A program made the position numbers and the translations under genes. The notes under the pieces were generated by a model. That model was not told the origin of the DNA, ran no database searches, and saw only the letters and a program-made list of their open reading frames with translations. A stretch of 64,000 nt of DNA from an uncultured Clostridia bacterium (GTDB lineage: Bacteria; Bacillota; Clostridia; Lachnospirales; CAG-274). Location: assembly GCA_947624015.1 (NCBI GenBank), contig CANQIA010000008.1:1-64000 (forward strand), read 5' to 3'. Positions within the stretch are counted from its first letter, which is position 1. Every line of letters starts with the position of its first letter. Positions 50,332-58,411 of this stretch are shown here, piece by piece.

Positions 50332-52428
50332 ATGATAAACAGAAATTTTTACCGTACATTCAGTTTTTTGATCATATTTTCAATCCTGCTCTATACAGTA
50401 TGTCCCTATGCTCAGCCAAACAGCGGGACTCTTGATCTGACTATCGAAGAGAAAAACTATATTGCCTCACATAAGGAGCCTATAAAGGTAGGATATGTAC
50501 AGGATAGGATACCCGTATCCTTCACAGGGGAAAACGGGGAACTCTCAGGAATATCAAGGTATATATTTGACCACTTAAGCGATATAACCGGGCTTCGGTT
50601 CAACTATGTGGGACTTCCTTCAGGAGAAGTTACTTATGATTATCTTCTCAATGAAAAATTTGACCTTGTTACAAGCGTTGAATACAATAAAGAAAATCAG
50701 AAGGCAAGAGGCATTCTTATAAGTGATCCATATCTTTCCAGCCGTAAGGTAGTTGTGGCAAAAGACGATATCGAATTCAGGTACGACGCCGATCTGTCCG
50801 TTGCGATACCAACAGGCTCTCAGACAATAAGGAAGGTGCTGGGCGCAGCATATCCCAATTTTGAACTTATCGACTATGTTTCCATAGCCGACTGTTTTGA
50901 TGCGGTAAACACAGGCAAAGCCGATCTTATGATACAAAATCAGTATGTGGCAGAATACCTGTTTTCAAAGCCAAAATATGAGGATCTTCAAGTAATACCC
51001 GTAATAGGACTTGACGATCAGCTTTGTTTTTCTGCGGTCGTTGCATTTAAGGACACCAAGGGTCCTTCCCCCGAAGAAGGTCGTATACTTATAGATATAC
51101 TTAATAAAGCCATAGCAAGTATGTCCGAAGACGAAATAGGAACATATACCATACAGGGAATAATGGAAAATCAGTACAAGCTTACTATCGCAGATTTTCT
51201 TTATCGTTACAGATATGCTGTTATGACCTTGGCTGTTGCCTTTGCGGTTATACTTATACTTGCCGCTTTACTCGTGCGTCAGCGTATACGCTTTGCCGAG
51301 AGCAAGGCAGATGCAAAGGCTAAGGGCGAATTTCTATCAACCATGAGCCATGAGATACGGACGCCTCTTAACGGACTTATAGGGCTTAATTACCTTATGT
51401 CCCAAAGGCTCAATGACAAAGAACAGCTTACAAAATATATACAGCAGTCCACGACTACGGCAAATTATCTTTTATCCCTTGTAAACGATATACTTGATAC
51501 GTCAAAATTACAGGCAAAAAAGCTTGAACTTATACTGAAACCCGTAAAGCTCAAGCATTTGCTTGACACTACAAGCTCTCTTGTCAGCAACGCAATGACG
51601 GAAAAGGGTCTGACCTTTATTGTCAATTCCGACACTGTATATCCCTATATTATGGCTGATGAGACACGCATACAGCAAGTGCTTTTGAACCTGCTTGACA
51701 ATGCACGCAAGTTTACGCCCGAAGGCGGAAGTATATCTCTTGACCTTAAACAAAATGAAGCAGAGGACAAAACAATACTCAACACTATCACTGTATCAGA
51801 TACGGGCAGAGGAATGAGCGAAGAATTCCAAAAGCATATATTTGACGTATTTTCTCAAGAGCTGGGTACCGTATCAAAGGGAAACCAAGGAACAGGTCTG
51901 GGATTATATATATGCCGTTCACTTGCCCTGCTTATGAACGGCGATCTGACTGTGGAAAGCTCCAAGGATAAGGGCAGCGTGTTTACTTTTACATTCAAAG
52001 CCGCTCCTGCCGAACCGCCATATAGCGATAACAAAGAAAAGACCGTTAATAATCAGAAGCATCCTCGTATACTTGTAGCGGAAGACAATGAGCTTAACGG
52101 AGAAATACTTATGGAACTGCTCAATGACGAGGGCTTTGAGGCAAAGCTTGCGGAAAACGGAAAAAAAGCCGTTTATATATTTGCTTCTTCGGACATAGGT
52201 ACATATGAGATAATACTTATGGATCTGCTTATGCCCGAAATGGATGGTTTTGAGGCAGCCAAAGCTATCCGTGCCATGGACAGAGCCGATGCAAAGACTG
52301 TACGCATATTTGCTTGTACAGCAAACTCTTCCTCAGAAGACAGGAACAAGGCTCTTGAAAGCGGTATGGATGACTTTATAGCAAAGCCTGTAAATATAAA
52401 GGATCTTATTGATAAGCTCAGCAACTAA
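50332..52428 (+). CDS. BvgS-like hybrid histidine kinase with solute-binding sensor domain
   Basis: The 698-residue protein has a signal anchor, a periplasmic-binding-protein (SBP_bac_3) domain at about 48-275 (KVGYVQDRIPVSFTGENGEL, DLVTSVEYN), one membrane segment (about 293-313), HisKA with His340 (STMSHEIRTPLNG), HATPase (NLLDNARKFTPEGG, DTGRGMS, GTGLGLYICRS) and a C-terminal receiver with Asp631 (ILMDLLMPEMDG). It senses a small ligand outside the cell. No HPt domain or response regulator is adjacent, so the output partner is elsewhere. ogt follows after 17 bases. Confidence 0.92.
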   Translation: MINRNFYRTFSFLIIFSILLYTVCPYAQPNSGTLDLTIEEKNYIASHKEPIKVGYVQDRIPVSFTGENGELSGISRYIFDHLSDITGLRFNYVGLPSGEVTYDYLLNEKFDLVTSVEYNKENQKARGILISDPYLSSRKVVVAKDDIEFRYDADLSVAIPTGSQTIRKVLGAAYPNFELIDYVSIADCFDAVNTGKADLMIQNQYVAEYLFSKPKYEDLQVIPVIGLDDQLCFSAVVAFKDTKGPSPEEGRILIDILNKAIASMSEDEIGTYTIQGIMENQYKLTIADFLYRYRYAVMTLAVAFAVILILAALLVRQRIRFAESKADAKAKGEFLSTMSHEIRTPLNGLIGLNYLMSQRLNDKEQLTKYIQQSTTTANYLLSLVNDILDTSKLQAKKLELILKPVKLKHLLDTTSSLVSNAMTEKGLTFIVNSDTVYPYIMADETRIQQVLLNLLDNARKFTPEGGSISLDLKQNEAEDKTILNTITVSDTGRGMSEEFQKHIFDVFSQELGTVSKGNQGTGLGLYICRSLALLMNGDLTVESSKDKGSVFTFTFKAAPAEPPYSDNKEKTVNNQKHPRILVAEDNELNGEILMELLNDEGFEAKLAENGKKAVYIFASSDIGTYEIILMDLLMPEMDGFEAAKAIRAMDRADAKTVRIFACTANSSSEDRNKALESGMDDFIAKPVNIKDLIDKLSN

Positions 52429-52445
52429 AAAAAGAGGAAAACACT

Positions 52446-52976
52446 ATGCTCCATTCGTGTAAATATAAGTCGCCCTTAGGCACACTTACCCTTATTGCAA
52501 GTAATACCGATATCAAAGAAGTGCGTCTTGAAAACCAAAGATTCAATAACGGAGCCTTTGAAAGCATAAATAAAGCAAATCCCGTTCTTAATCAATGCGA
52601 GCATTGGCTTACGGATTATTTTGAAGGCAAAAAACCTTCTCCCTATGAGCTTCCTCTGGCGCCAGAAGGCAGTCCCTTCAGAAAAAGAGTGTGGGAAATA
52701 CTGTGCGAGATACCCTATGGCAGTGTGATCACATACGGGGATATAGCAAAAAGGATAGCTCATGAAAGAGGTATACCAAAAATGGCTGCCCAAGCAATAG
52801 GCGGCGCCGTAGGACACAATCCTATCTCTATAATCATACCTTGTCATCGTGTTGTAGGAGCAGGCTTTGATCTGACAGGCTATGGCGGAGGCATAAATAC
52901 TAAAATATGGCTTCTTGAGCATGAGGGGCATGATATGAAAAATTTCTATATACCTAAAAAAGGTACTGCCTTATAG
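52446..52976 (+). CDS. ogt: Methylated-DNA-[protein]-cysteine S-methyltransferase
   Basis: The 176-residue DNA repair protein removes alkyl groups from O6-alkylguanine by irreversible transfer to Cys133 in IIPCHRVVGAG. FRKRVWEILCEIPYGSVITYGDIA is the conserved helix-turn-helix region. The position of the usual DNA-flipping arginine reads AAQAIGG, with Gln, as I recall for many clostridial members. AGAGG precedes the ATG. It is downstream of the hybrid kinase with no terminator between and ends at a strong hairpin. Confidence 0.93.
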   Translation: MLHSCKYKSPLGTLTLIASNTDIKEVRLENQRFNNGAFESINKANPVLNQCEHWLTDYFEGKKPSPYELPLAPEGSPFRKRVWEILCEIPYGSVITYGDIAKRIAHERGIPKMAAQAIGGAVGHNPISIIIPCHRVVGAGFDLTGYGGGINTKIWLLEHEGHDMKNFYIPKKGTAL

Positions 52977-52992
52977 ATATATTCTATACAAA

Positions 52993-53030
52993 AATATTCG
53001 CCTGTTATATGAATCAGGCGAATATTTTTT
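52993..53030. terminator. Bidirectional terminator after ogt
   Basis: AATATTCGCCTG pairs perfectly with CAGGCGAATATT across a ten-base loop, followed by T6; it also serves the convergent minus-strand gene. Confidence 0.9.
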
Positions 53031-53049
53031 ATTGATATGATATTTATTA

Positions 53050-54354
53050 TTAAAGACCAAGAAGCTTCTTTGCGTCTACATAGCTTGAAATACCCTCTAC
53101 CACCTTCTTGGCAGCCTTCATAGCAAGTACTACCGTTGCAGGCTGATGCACTACATCGCCGCCGGCAAAAACGCCGTTTAACGTAGTCATACCATAGGGC
53201 TTTTCCTTTATAACAAGATAACCGTTGTCGTTTACCTCGATACCCTTTGTGGTAGATATTATTCTCTTTGCAGGCTTGGAGCCTATGGCTATAAGCACCT
53301 TATCGCAGGGTACTACAAGTTCGTTGCCCTCCTGCTCGACCGCAAGTCCCACAAGCTTATTTTTATCATTTCCAACATACTTTATGGGAGTGGAGTTCCA
53401 CATAAACTTAACACCGTCGGCAACAGCGCTGTCATACTCTACTTTTTCTGCCGAAATGGTATCCGGAGTGCTTCTGTACACTACCGTTACCTTCTTTGCG
53501 CCCATTCTGAGGGCTGTTCTGGAAGCGTCCATGGCAACATTGCCTGCGCCTATTACAAGTACGGTATCTCCCTCGTGTACGGGTACCTCTTTTCTTTCAA
53601 TGCTGTTGCTGTTGTAAAGAGCCACCATTCTCAGGAAATAGTGAGATTTGATAACGCCTCTCAGCTCCTTGCCGGGAATATCGAGCTCCCTTGCCACGGC
53701 TGTGCCTGTACCGATGAATATGGCGTCAAAGCCCTTTGCAAAAAGCTGATCGATAGTGATATCCTGACCGATAATGGTATTATTTATAAACTGAACGCCC
53801 AATTCGGCAATTCTCTTAGTCTCACGTCTGACAACTTCCTTGGGCAATCTGAACTCAGGAATACCGTATAGCAATACGCCGCCCGGTTCGTTTTCGCCTT
53901 CGTATACCGTTACGTTAAAGCCCATCATTGCAAGATCGCCTGCTACGGTAAGTCCTGCGGGACCTGAGCCGATTACAGCTACATTTCCTCTTGTTTTGGG
54001 CGGTATCTTTTCTCTTATAAGATTCATATCCGCATCAAAATCCGCCACAAACTGTTCCAGCTTTCCTATTTTAATAGGTTTGTTTGCCTTATTGAGTACA
54101 CAGTGACCTTGACACTGCTTTTCGTGAGGACAAACTCTGCCGCACACAGCAGGAAGGTTTGTCCTTTCGGCAAGTATGCTTCTTGCTTCGCCAAAATTAC
54201 CTCTTGAGAGCTGATGGATAAATTCGGGAATCTTATTTTCAATAGGACATCCTGTTATACAAAGCGGCTTTTTGCAATTAAGGCATCTTTTTGCCTCAGC
54301 AAGAGCTTCCTGCATGGTAAAGGGCTGAATATCGTAGGTTTCGTTTGCGTTCAT
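53050..54354 (-). CDS. Glutamate synthase small-subunit-like NAD(P) oxidoreductase
   Basis: The 434-residue protein has an N-terminal Fe-S domain (CLNCKKPLCITGCP, then CGRVCPHEKQCQGHC), an FAD-binding GSGPAGLTVAGDLAMMGF near residue 130 and an NADPH-binding GAGNVAMDASRTALRMGA. This architecture is shared by GltD, NfnB-like and sulfide dehydrogenase alpha subunits. No gltB or NfnA gene is adjacent, so the partner, and hence the exact reaction, is unclear. GGGGG precedes the ATG at 54354. It lies 32 bases after the aminotransferase gene. Confidence 0.85.
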   Translation of the reverse strand: MNANETYDIQPFTMQEALAEAKRCLNCKKPLCITGCPIENKIPEFIHQLSRGNFGEARSILAERTNLPAVCGRVCPHEKQCQGHCVLNKANKPIKIGKLEQFVADFDADMNLIREKIPPKTRGNVAVIGSGPAGLTVAGDLAMMGFNVTVYEGENEPGGVLLYGIPEFRLPKEVVRRETKRIAELGVQFINNTIIGQDITIDQLFAKGFDAIFIGTGTAVARELDIPGKELRGVIKSHYFLRMVALYNSNSIERKEVPVHEGDTVLVIGAGNVAMDASRTALRMGAKKVTVVYRSTPDTISAEKVEYDSAVADGVKFMWNSTPIKYVGNDKNKLVGLAVEQEGNELVVPCDKVLIAIGSKPAKRIISTTKGIEVNDNGYLVIKEKPYGMTTLNGVFAGGDVVHQPATVVLAMKAAKKVVEGISSYVDAKKLLGL

Positions 54355-54386
54355 AAAAATAACCCCCTCATAGTTTTATTTTATAT

Positions 54387-55487
54387 TTATTCTATACATT
54401 TTTTTAAAGAATTAAGCAGAAGAGTATTGCTATTTTCATCTAGAATACAAAATCTCAGATATCGGCTTCCCAGATACGGAAAATCCGACGCATCTCTTAT
54501 AAGTATATTATCTTTTATAAGCTCTTCAAATATCTGAGTGGAAGTTATATCCTCTTTTTCTATTCTGCAAAGGAAAAAGTTGGACTGGCTTTCATATACA
54601 TGTATATTCTTAAATTCCTTAAGAGCGGCATATATCCTTTTTCGCTCTCTTCCCGTAAGCTCCAAGGTCCTTTTTGCATATTCCCTGTCGGCAAACATAG
54701 TCCTGCCTGCAATTTCAGCAAATATATTGACCGACCAAGGATCCTTGCACTTATTGATACGCTCCAACAAGCCTTCATCCGAGCATATGCCGTATCCCAA
54801 CCTAAGACCCGGACAGGCAAAGAATTTAGACGTGCCTCTTATTACAAAAAGATTTTTAAACTCCTTTGCAAGAGGTATTGCCGATACATTTTTTTCTCTG
54901 TCCGAAAACTCCACATAAGTCTCATCTATCATTACATATGTGCCTGTCTCTTTACAATGAGCAAGCAGCTTTTTAATAACAGCGCAATCGATATATGTGC
55001 CTGTGGGATTGTTGGGATTGCATATTACAAGAAGATCCGTATCGTCTGTAACGGCAGTTATGAGTCTTTCCTCGTTGAGCCTGAATTCTTCCTCATCCCT
55101 TAAAGGAAAAAGCTCTGCGCTGCCGCCGGAAAGCTTTACTTCATTGAGATATTCCGAATAAGCGGGAGATACGATAAGGGCTTTTTTAGGCGCCGTGATC
55201 TTTATAAAAAGAGAAATAAGCTCTGTGGAGCCGTTTCCCACAACAATATGCTCGTGATCGGTGCCTGTGTATTCTCCTATCGCCCTTCTCAGCTCTACAT
55301 ATGAAACATCAGGATAATTGACTGCCGCATCGGGATTGTTTATAATGGCATTTTTAACAGACAAGGGCAATCCGAGAGGATTGACATTGCCGCTAAAGTT
55401 AAGTATATCTTTTTTGTCGATGCCATATATTCTTGAGATCTCATCCAGATCTCCGCCATGCAGCGTATGAAGGTTTCCCTTTTTCAT
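54387..55487 (-). CDS. CobD/HisC-type PLP-dependent aminotransferase
   Basis: This 366-residue class I/II PLP enzyme opens with HGGDLDEISRIYGIDKKDIL and then NFSGNVNPLGLP, a start typical of threonine-phosphate decarboxylase CobD, and has CNPNNPTGTY, DETYVEFS and the PLP lysine in RGTSKFFACPGLRLGYG. CobD makes aminopropanol phosphate for cobalamin; HisC acts in histidine synthesis. No cobalamin or histidine genes are adjacent, so I leave the symbol open, favouring a CobD-like role. It has its own promoter. Confidence 0.82.
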   Translation of the reverse strand: MKKGNLHTLHGGDLDEISRIYGIDKKDILNFSGNVNPLGLPLSVKNAIINNPDAAVNYPDVSYVELRRAIGEYTGTDHEHIVVGNGSTELISLFIKITAPKKALIVSPAYSEYLNEVKLSGGSAELFPLRDEEEFRLNEERLITAVTDDTDLLVICNPNNPTGTYIDCAVIKKLLAHCKETGTYVMIDETYVEFSDREKNVSAIPLAKEFKNLFVIRGTSKFFACPGLRLGYGICSDEGLLERINKCKDPWSVNIFAEIAGRTMFADREYAKRTLELTGRERKRIYAALKEFKNIHVYESQSNFFLCRIEKEDITSTQIFEELIKDNILIRDASDFPYLGSRYLRFCILDENSNTLLLNSLKKCIE

Positions 55488-55519
55488 AAGAATAACTTCC
55501 TTTTCCCTTCTCTTTTCTA

Positions 55520-55548
55520 ATTATATCATTAATAAATGAATATTTAAA
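55520..55548 (-). promoter_or_regulatory. Promoter of the aminotransferase gene
   Basis: On the minus strand TTTAAA (55543-55548), 17-base spacer, perfect TATAAT (55520-55525). Confidence 0.6.
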
Positions 55549-55578
55549 GAGTAATTTTTATAAAATAGTAAATTTTTA

Positions 55579-55607
55579 TTGGAAAATCCATGAAATTGTG
55601 TTATACT
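55579..55607 (+). promoter_or_regulatory. Promoter of the CorC-like gene and mreB
   Basis: TTGGAA (55579-55584), 17-base spacer, TATACT (55602-55607), divergent from the aminotransferase promoter. Confidence 0.65.
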
Positions 55608-55658
55608 GTATTTGTTAAATAATGTATTCTTGTATTTTATTTTAGGAGTGTGGTTTTA

Positions 55659-56945
55659 ATGGGCGACTCGGAAAGTTCCCAGTATCTGTCGAGAATTATT
55701 ATTTTATTTGTGTGTCTGGCTCTCTCAGGCTTTTTTTCAAGCTCTGAAACTGCTCTGACCTCCCTTAGCAAAATCAGAATAAGAGCCATGGTAGAGGAAG
55801 GAGCCAAAAACGCCAAGCTTATACAAAAAGTAACGGACAACTCTGCCAAGCTTTTAAGTACAATACTTATAGGCAATAATATTGTGAATATAGAGGCGGC
55901 AGCCATAGGCACCTTGATAGCCACGGATCTTTTCGGGAGCAAAGGCGCCGGCATTGCCACAGGCGTGCTTACCGTTCTTGTACTTATATTCGGCGAGGTC
56001 ACTCCCAAGACATACGCCAAAGACAACTGTGAAAAAATGAGTCAGTTTGCAGTAAAGCCTATTGCTGCTCTTATGGTCATATTTACTCCCCTTGTTATAA
56101 TACTCAATGCCATTACAAAGCTTATATTCAAGCTTATCGGCGGCGAGGTCAAGGAAGCCCCCATGGTGACCGAAAATGAATTCAGGACCATGGTGGATGT
56201 AAGTCACGAGGAGGGAGTACTTGAAGGCGATGAAAAAGAAATGATCACAAATGTTGTGGATTTCGGTAATGCCACCGCCGAGGAGATAATGGTTCCCCGT
56301 ATAGATATAGTTTCCATTCCCGATGACATAAGCTATGAGGATGCCGTAAAGACCTTTAGGGAAAAAAAGTTTACCCGTATACCTGTTTACAGTGAAACAA
56401 ACGACAATATTGTGGGCATACTATCCTTTAAGGATATTATGCTTCTGGAAAATACAGAGAATTTCAAGGTGTCCGATTATTACAAGGAGCCGTATTTTAC
56501 CTACGAATCCAAGCTTTGCTCAAAGCTCTTTGCCGGTATGAAGAAAAACTCCATATCAATGGCAATAGTTCTTGACGAATACGGCGGAACAGCCGGTATA
56601 GTCACTTTACAGGATCTTATCGAAGAGATAGTTGGAGATATTATCGACGAAATAAGAGATGATGAAGAGGAGATCACCCCTATCAGGGAAGACGAATATC
56701 TTGTAGACGGAAGTACAAAGCTGGACGATGTTAACGAAGCATTGGGTACCGACTTTGAAAATGACGATATAGAATCCATAGGCGGTTATGTACTTGCCAT
56801 ATTGGGCAGATTTCCCGACAAGGGCGAAATAGTGGAAGACAAAAACGCCAAGTTCTATATTGAGGAAATAGATAAAAACCGAATAGAAAAGCTTAAGATA
56901 ATTTTAACGGCAAAAAATGAAGACGCCGATGAAAAGGAGAAGTAG
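55659..56945 (+). CDS. CNNM/CorC-family (HlyC-type) transporter with CBS domains
   Basis: The 428-residue protein has a DUF21 membrane domain (about 1-180, SGFFSSSETALTSLSKIRIRAM), a CBS pair (about 200-320, VPRIDIVSIPDDISYEDAV, FTRIPVYSETNDNIVGIL) and a C-terminal CorC/HlyC domain (DGSTKLDDVNEALGTDF). Family members are linked to magnesium or cobalt efflux. The ATG at 55659 was chosen because the GTG at 55650 is too close to the AGGAG. It is followed three bases later by mreB. Confidence 0.9.
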   Translation: MGDSESSQYLSRIIILFVCLALSGFFSSSETALTSLSKIRIRAMVEEGAKNAKLIQKVTDNSAKLLSTILIGNNIVNIEAAAIGTLIATDLFGSKGAGIATGVLTVLVLIFGEVTPKTYAKDNCEKMSQFAVKPIAALMVIFTPLVIILNAITKLIFKLIGGEVKEAPMVTENEFRTMVDVSHEEGVLEGDEKEMITNVVDFGNATAEEIMVPRIDIVSIPDDISYEDAVKTFREKKFTRIPVYSETNDNIVGILSFKDIMLLENTENFKVSDYYKEPYFTYESKLCSKLFAGMKKNSISMAIVLDEYGGTAGIVTLQDLIEEIVGDIIDEIRDDEEEITPIREDEYLVDGSTKLDDVNEALGTDFENDDIESIGGYVLAILGRFPDKGEIVEDKNAKFYIEEIDKNRIEKLKIILTAKNEDADEKEK

Positions 56946-56948
56946 TAT

Positions 56949-57983
56949 ATGTTGTTAGGCAATGATATTGGCATAGATCTGGGAACAGCCAGTGTAATTG
57001 TATATAGTAAGGGCGAAGGTATAGTACTCCAGGAGCCGTCTGTTGTTGCGGTAGACGAAAATAAGCGTACTATTGTGGCAGTGGGAGAAGAAGCCCGCAA
57101 AATGCTTGGCAAGACACCTGCCAACATTGCGGCAATAAGACCCTTGAGAGACGGCGTAATATCGGACTTTGAAGTGACCGAAAGAATGATAAGATACTTT
57201 ATAGATAAGTCCGTTGGCAGCAATTGGTTTAAAAAGCCCAGAATAGCAGTATGCGTACCCAGCCGTATAACGGAAGTTGAAAAAAGAGCCGTTCAGGACT
57301 CAACCAAAAACGCAGGTGCAGGTCAGGTGTTTATTATAGAAGAGCCTATTGCGGCTGCCATAGGCGCAGGACTTGATATAACACGTCCCTGCGGAAGTAT
57401 GGTAGTCGATATAGGCGGCGGTACCACCGATGTTGCCGTAATTTCATTAGGCGGCATAGTTGCCTCTACCTCTCTTAAAATAGCGGGAGATAAATTTGAC
57501 GACGCCATTGTGCGATATATGAGAAGAAAGCACAATATGCTCATAGGAGAAAGGACTGCCGAAAATCTTAAGATAATAATAGGAACGGCAGATAAGAATG
57601 CCCCTGTTACCACCCTTGAGGTAAGGGGCAGGAACATAACATCAGGACTTCCCATGACTCTTGAAATAAGCTCAACGGAAATAAACGAAGCCCTTATGGA
57701 ATCTGTTACGGCAATCATAGACGCCGTAAGATATGTGCTTGAACAAACTCCTCCGGAGCTGGCAGGCGATGTTTCCGACAGAGGTATAGTGCTTACAGGC
57801 GGCGGTTCTCTTCTGTCAGGGCTCAATAAAGTCATTGAAGAAGAAACAGGGATAAAATGTATTATTGCCGATGACCCTGTAAGCTGTGTGGCAGTAGGCA
57901 CAGGCAAATATATAGAATATCAAGCATTAGACGATACAGGCTTTTTTGCCAATATCAAAAAAATATTTTCCTCAAAAAATTAA
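56949..57983 (+). CDS. mreB: Rod shape-determining protein MreB/Mbl family
   Basis: This 344-residue actin homologue has the ATP-binding blocks NDIGIDLGTASVIVYSKGEGI, VVDIGGGTTDVAVISLGG and GIVLTGGGSLLSG. It forms membrane-bound filaments that guide wall synthesis. The protein extends past the usual end with DDTGFFANIKKIFSSKN, which could be a membrane-associating helix. It directly follows the CorC-like gene, so a shared transcript is likely; mreC and mreD are not beside it. Confidence 0.93.
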   Translation: MLLGNDIGIDLGTASVIVYSKGEGIVLQEPSVVAVDENKRTIVAVGEEARKMLGKTPANIAAIRPLRDGVISDFEVTERMIRYFIDKSVGSNWFKKPRIAVCVPSRITEVEKRAVQDSTKNAGAGQVFIIEEPIAAAIGAGLDITRPCGSMVVDIGGGTTDVAVISLGGIVASTSLKIAGDKFDDAIVRYMRRKHNMLIGERTAENLKIIIGTADKNAPVTTLEVRGRNITSGLPMTLEISSTEINEALMESVTAIIDAVRYVLEQTPPELAGDVSDRGIVLTGGGSLLSGLNKVIEEETGIKCIIADDPVSCVAVGTGKYIEYQALDDTGFFANIKKIFSSKN

Positions 57984-58020
57984 AGACGCTGTATTTGAAA
58001 TTTTAATACAGGTATATGAA

Positions 58021-58062
58021 GCTGTGGCAAATGCGAACGGTGTTTGCCACAGCCCTTTTTTT
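58021..58062 (+). terminator. Terminator of mreB
   Basis: GCTGTGGCAAA (58021-58031) pairs with TTTGCCACAGC (58043-58053), followed by T7. Confidence 0.9.
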
Positions 58063-58186
58063 CTTGACCTTCTTTTGATATTTATTTGCGGTTGGCAGAG
58101 GCAAATAATTGTTTTTTTGCGCAGTATAAACGCCGGATAACTGAAAGAAATGCAAAAAAGCGTATCGATTTTATCGACACGATAAA

Positions 58187-58216
58187 GGCTCGATCCGAAA
58201 AGATCGAGCCTTTTTA
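58187..58216. terminator. Terminator between mreB and the peptide gene
   Basis: GGCTCGATC pairs with GATCGAGCC across a six-base loop, T5 on the plus strand. On the minus strand it would end the M60-peptide transcript. Confidence 0.75.
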
Positions 58217-58243
58217 TTAATAGCTTTGATATAAAGCCCTTTT

Positions 58244-58399
58244 TTATTTGCCGCCAAAAACACTGCCATAGCTTTCCGTCATAGGCTCGCCGTTGCTGCC
58301 CCCGTCAATAAGCTTATTTGTAGCAGTACCGCTTGCGGTAATAATATTTTCAGCTATAAACAGTGAAACTGTCATTTCAGGCTTAACATAATTCTTCAT
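58244..58399 (-). CDS. Small 51-residue peptide downstream of the M60 giant
   Basis: A 51-residue frame, MKNYVKPEMTVSLFIAENII and on through TASGTATNKL to a glycine/serine-rich end (SYGSVFGGK), starts 12 bases after the M60 gene. AGGAGG lies immediately behind the M60 stop codon, seven bases before this ATG, so translation is coupled. Similar short peptides with a KPE start and an ENII(T)ASG segment recur in Clostridia in my memory, but without known function. The C-terminal half is flexible and hydrophilic. It could be a secreted or processed peptide, a regulator, or a membrane-linked small protein. Confidence 0.75.
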   Translation of the reverse strand: MKNYVKPEMTVSLFIAENIITASGTATNKLIDGGSNGEPMTESYGSVFGGK

Positions 58400-58411
58400 T
58401 ATACCGCCTCC

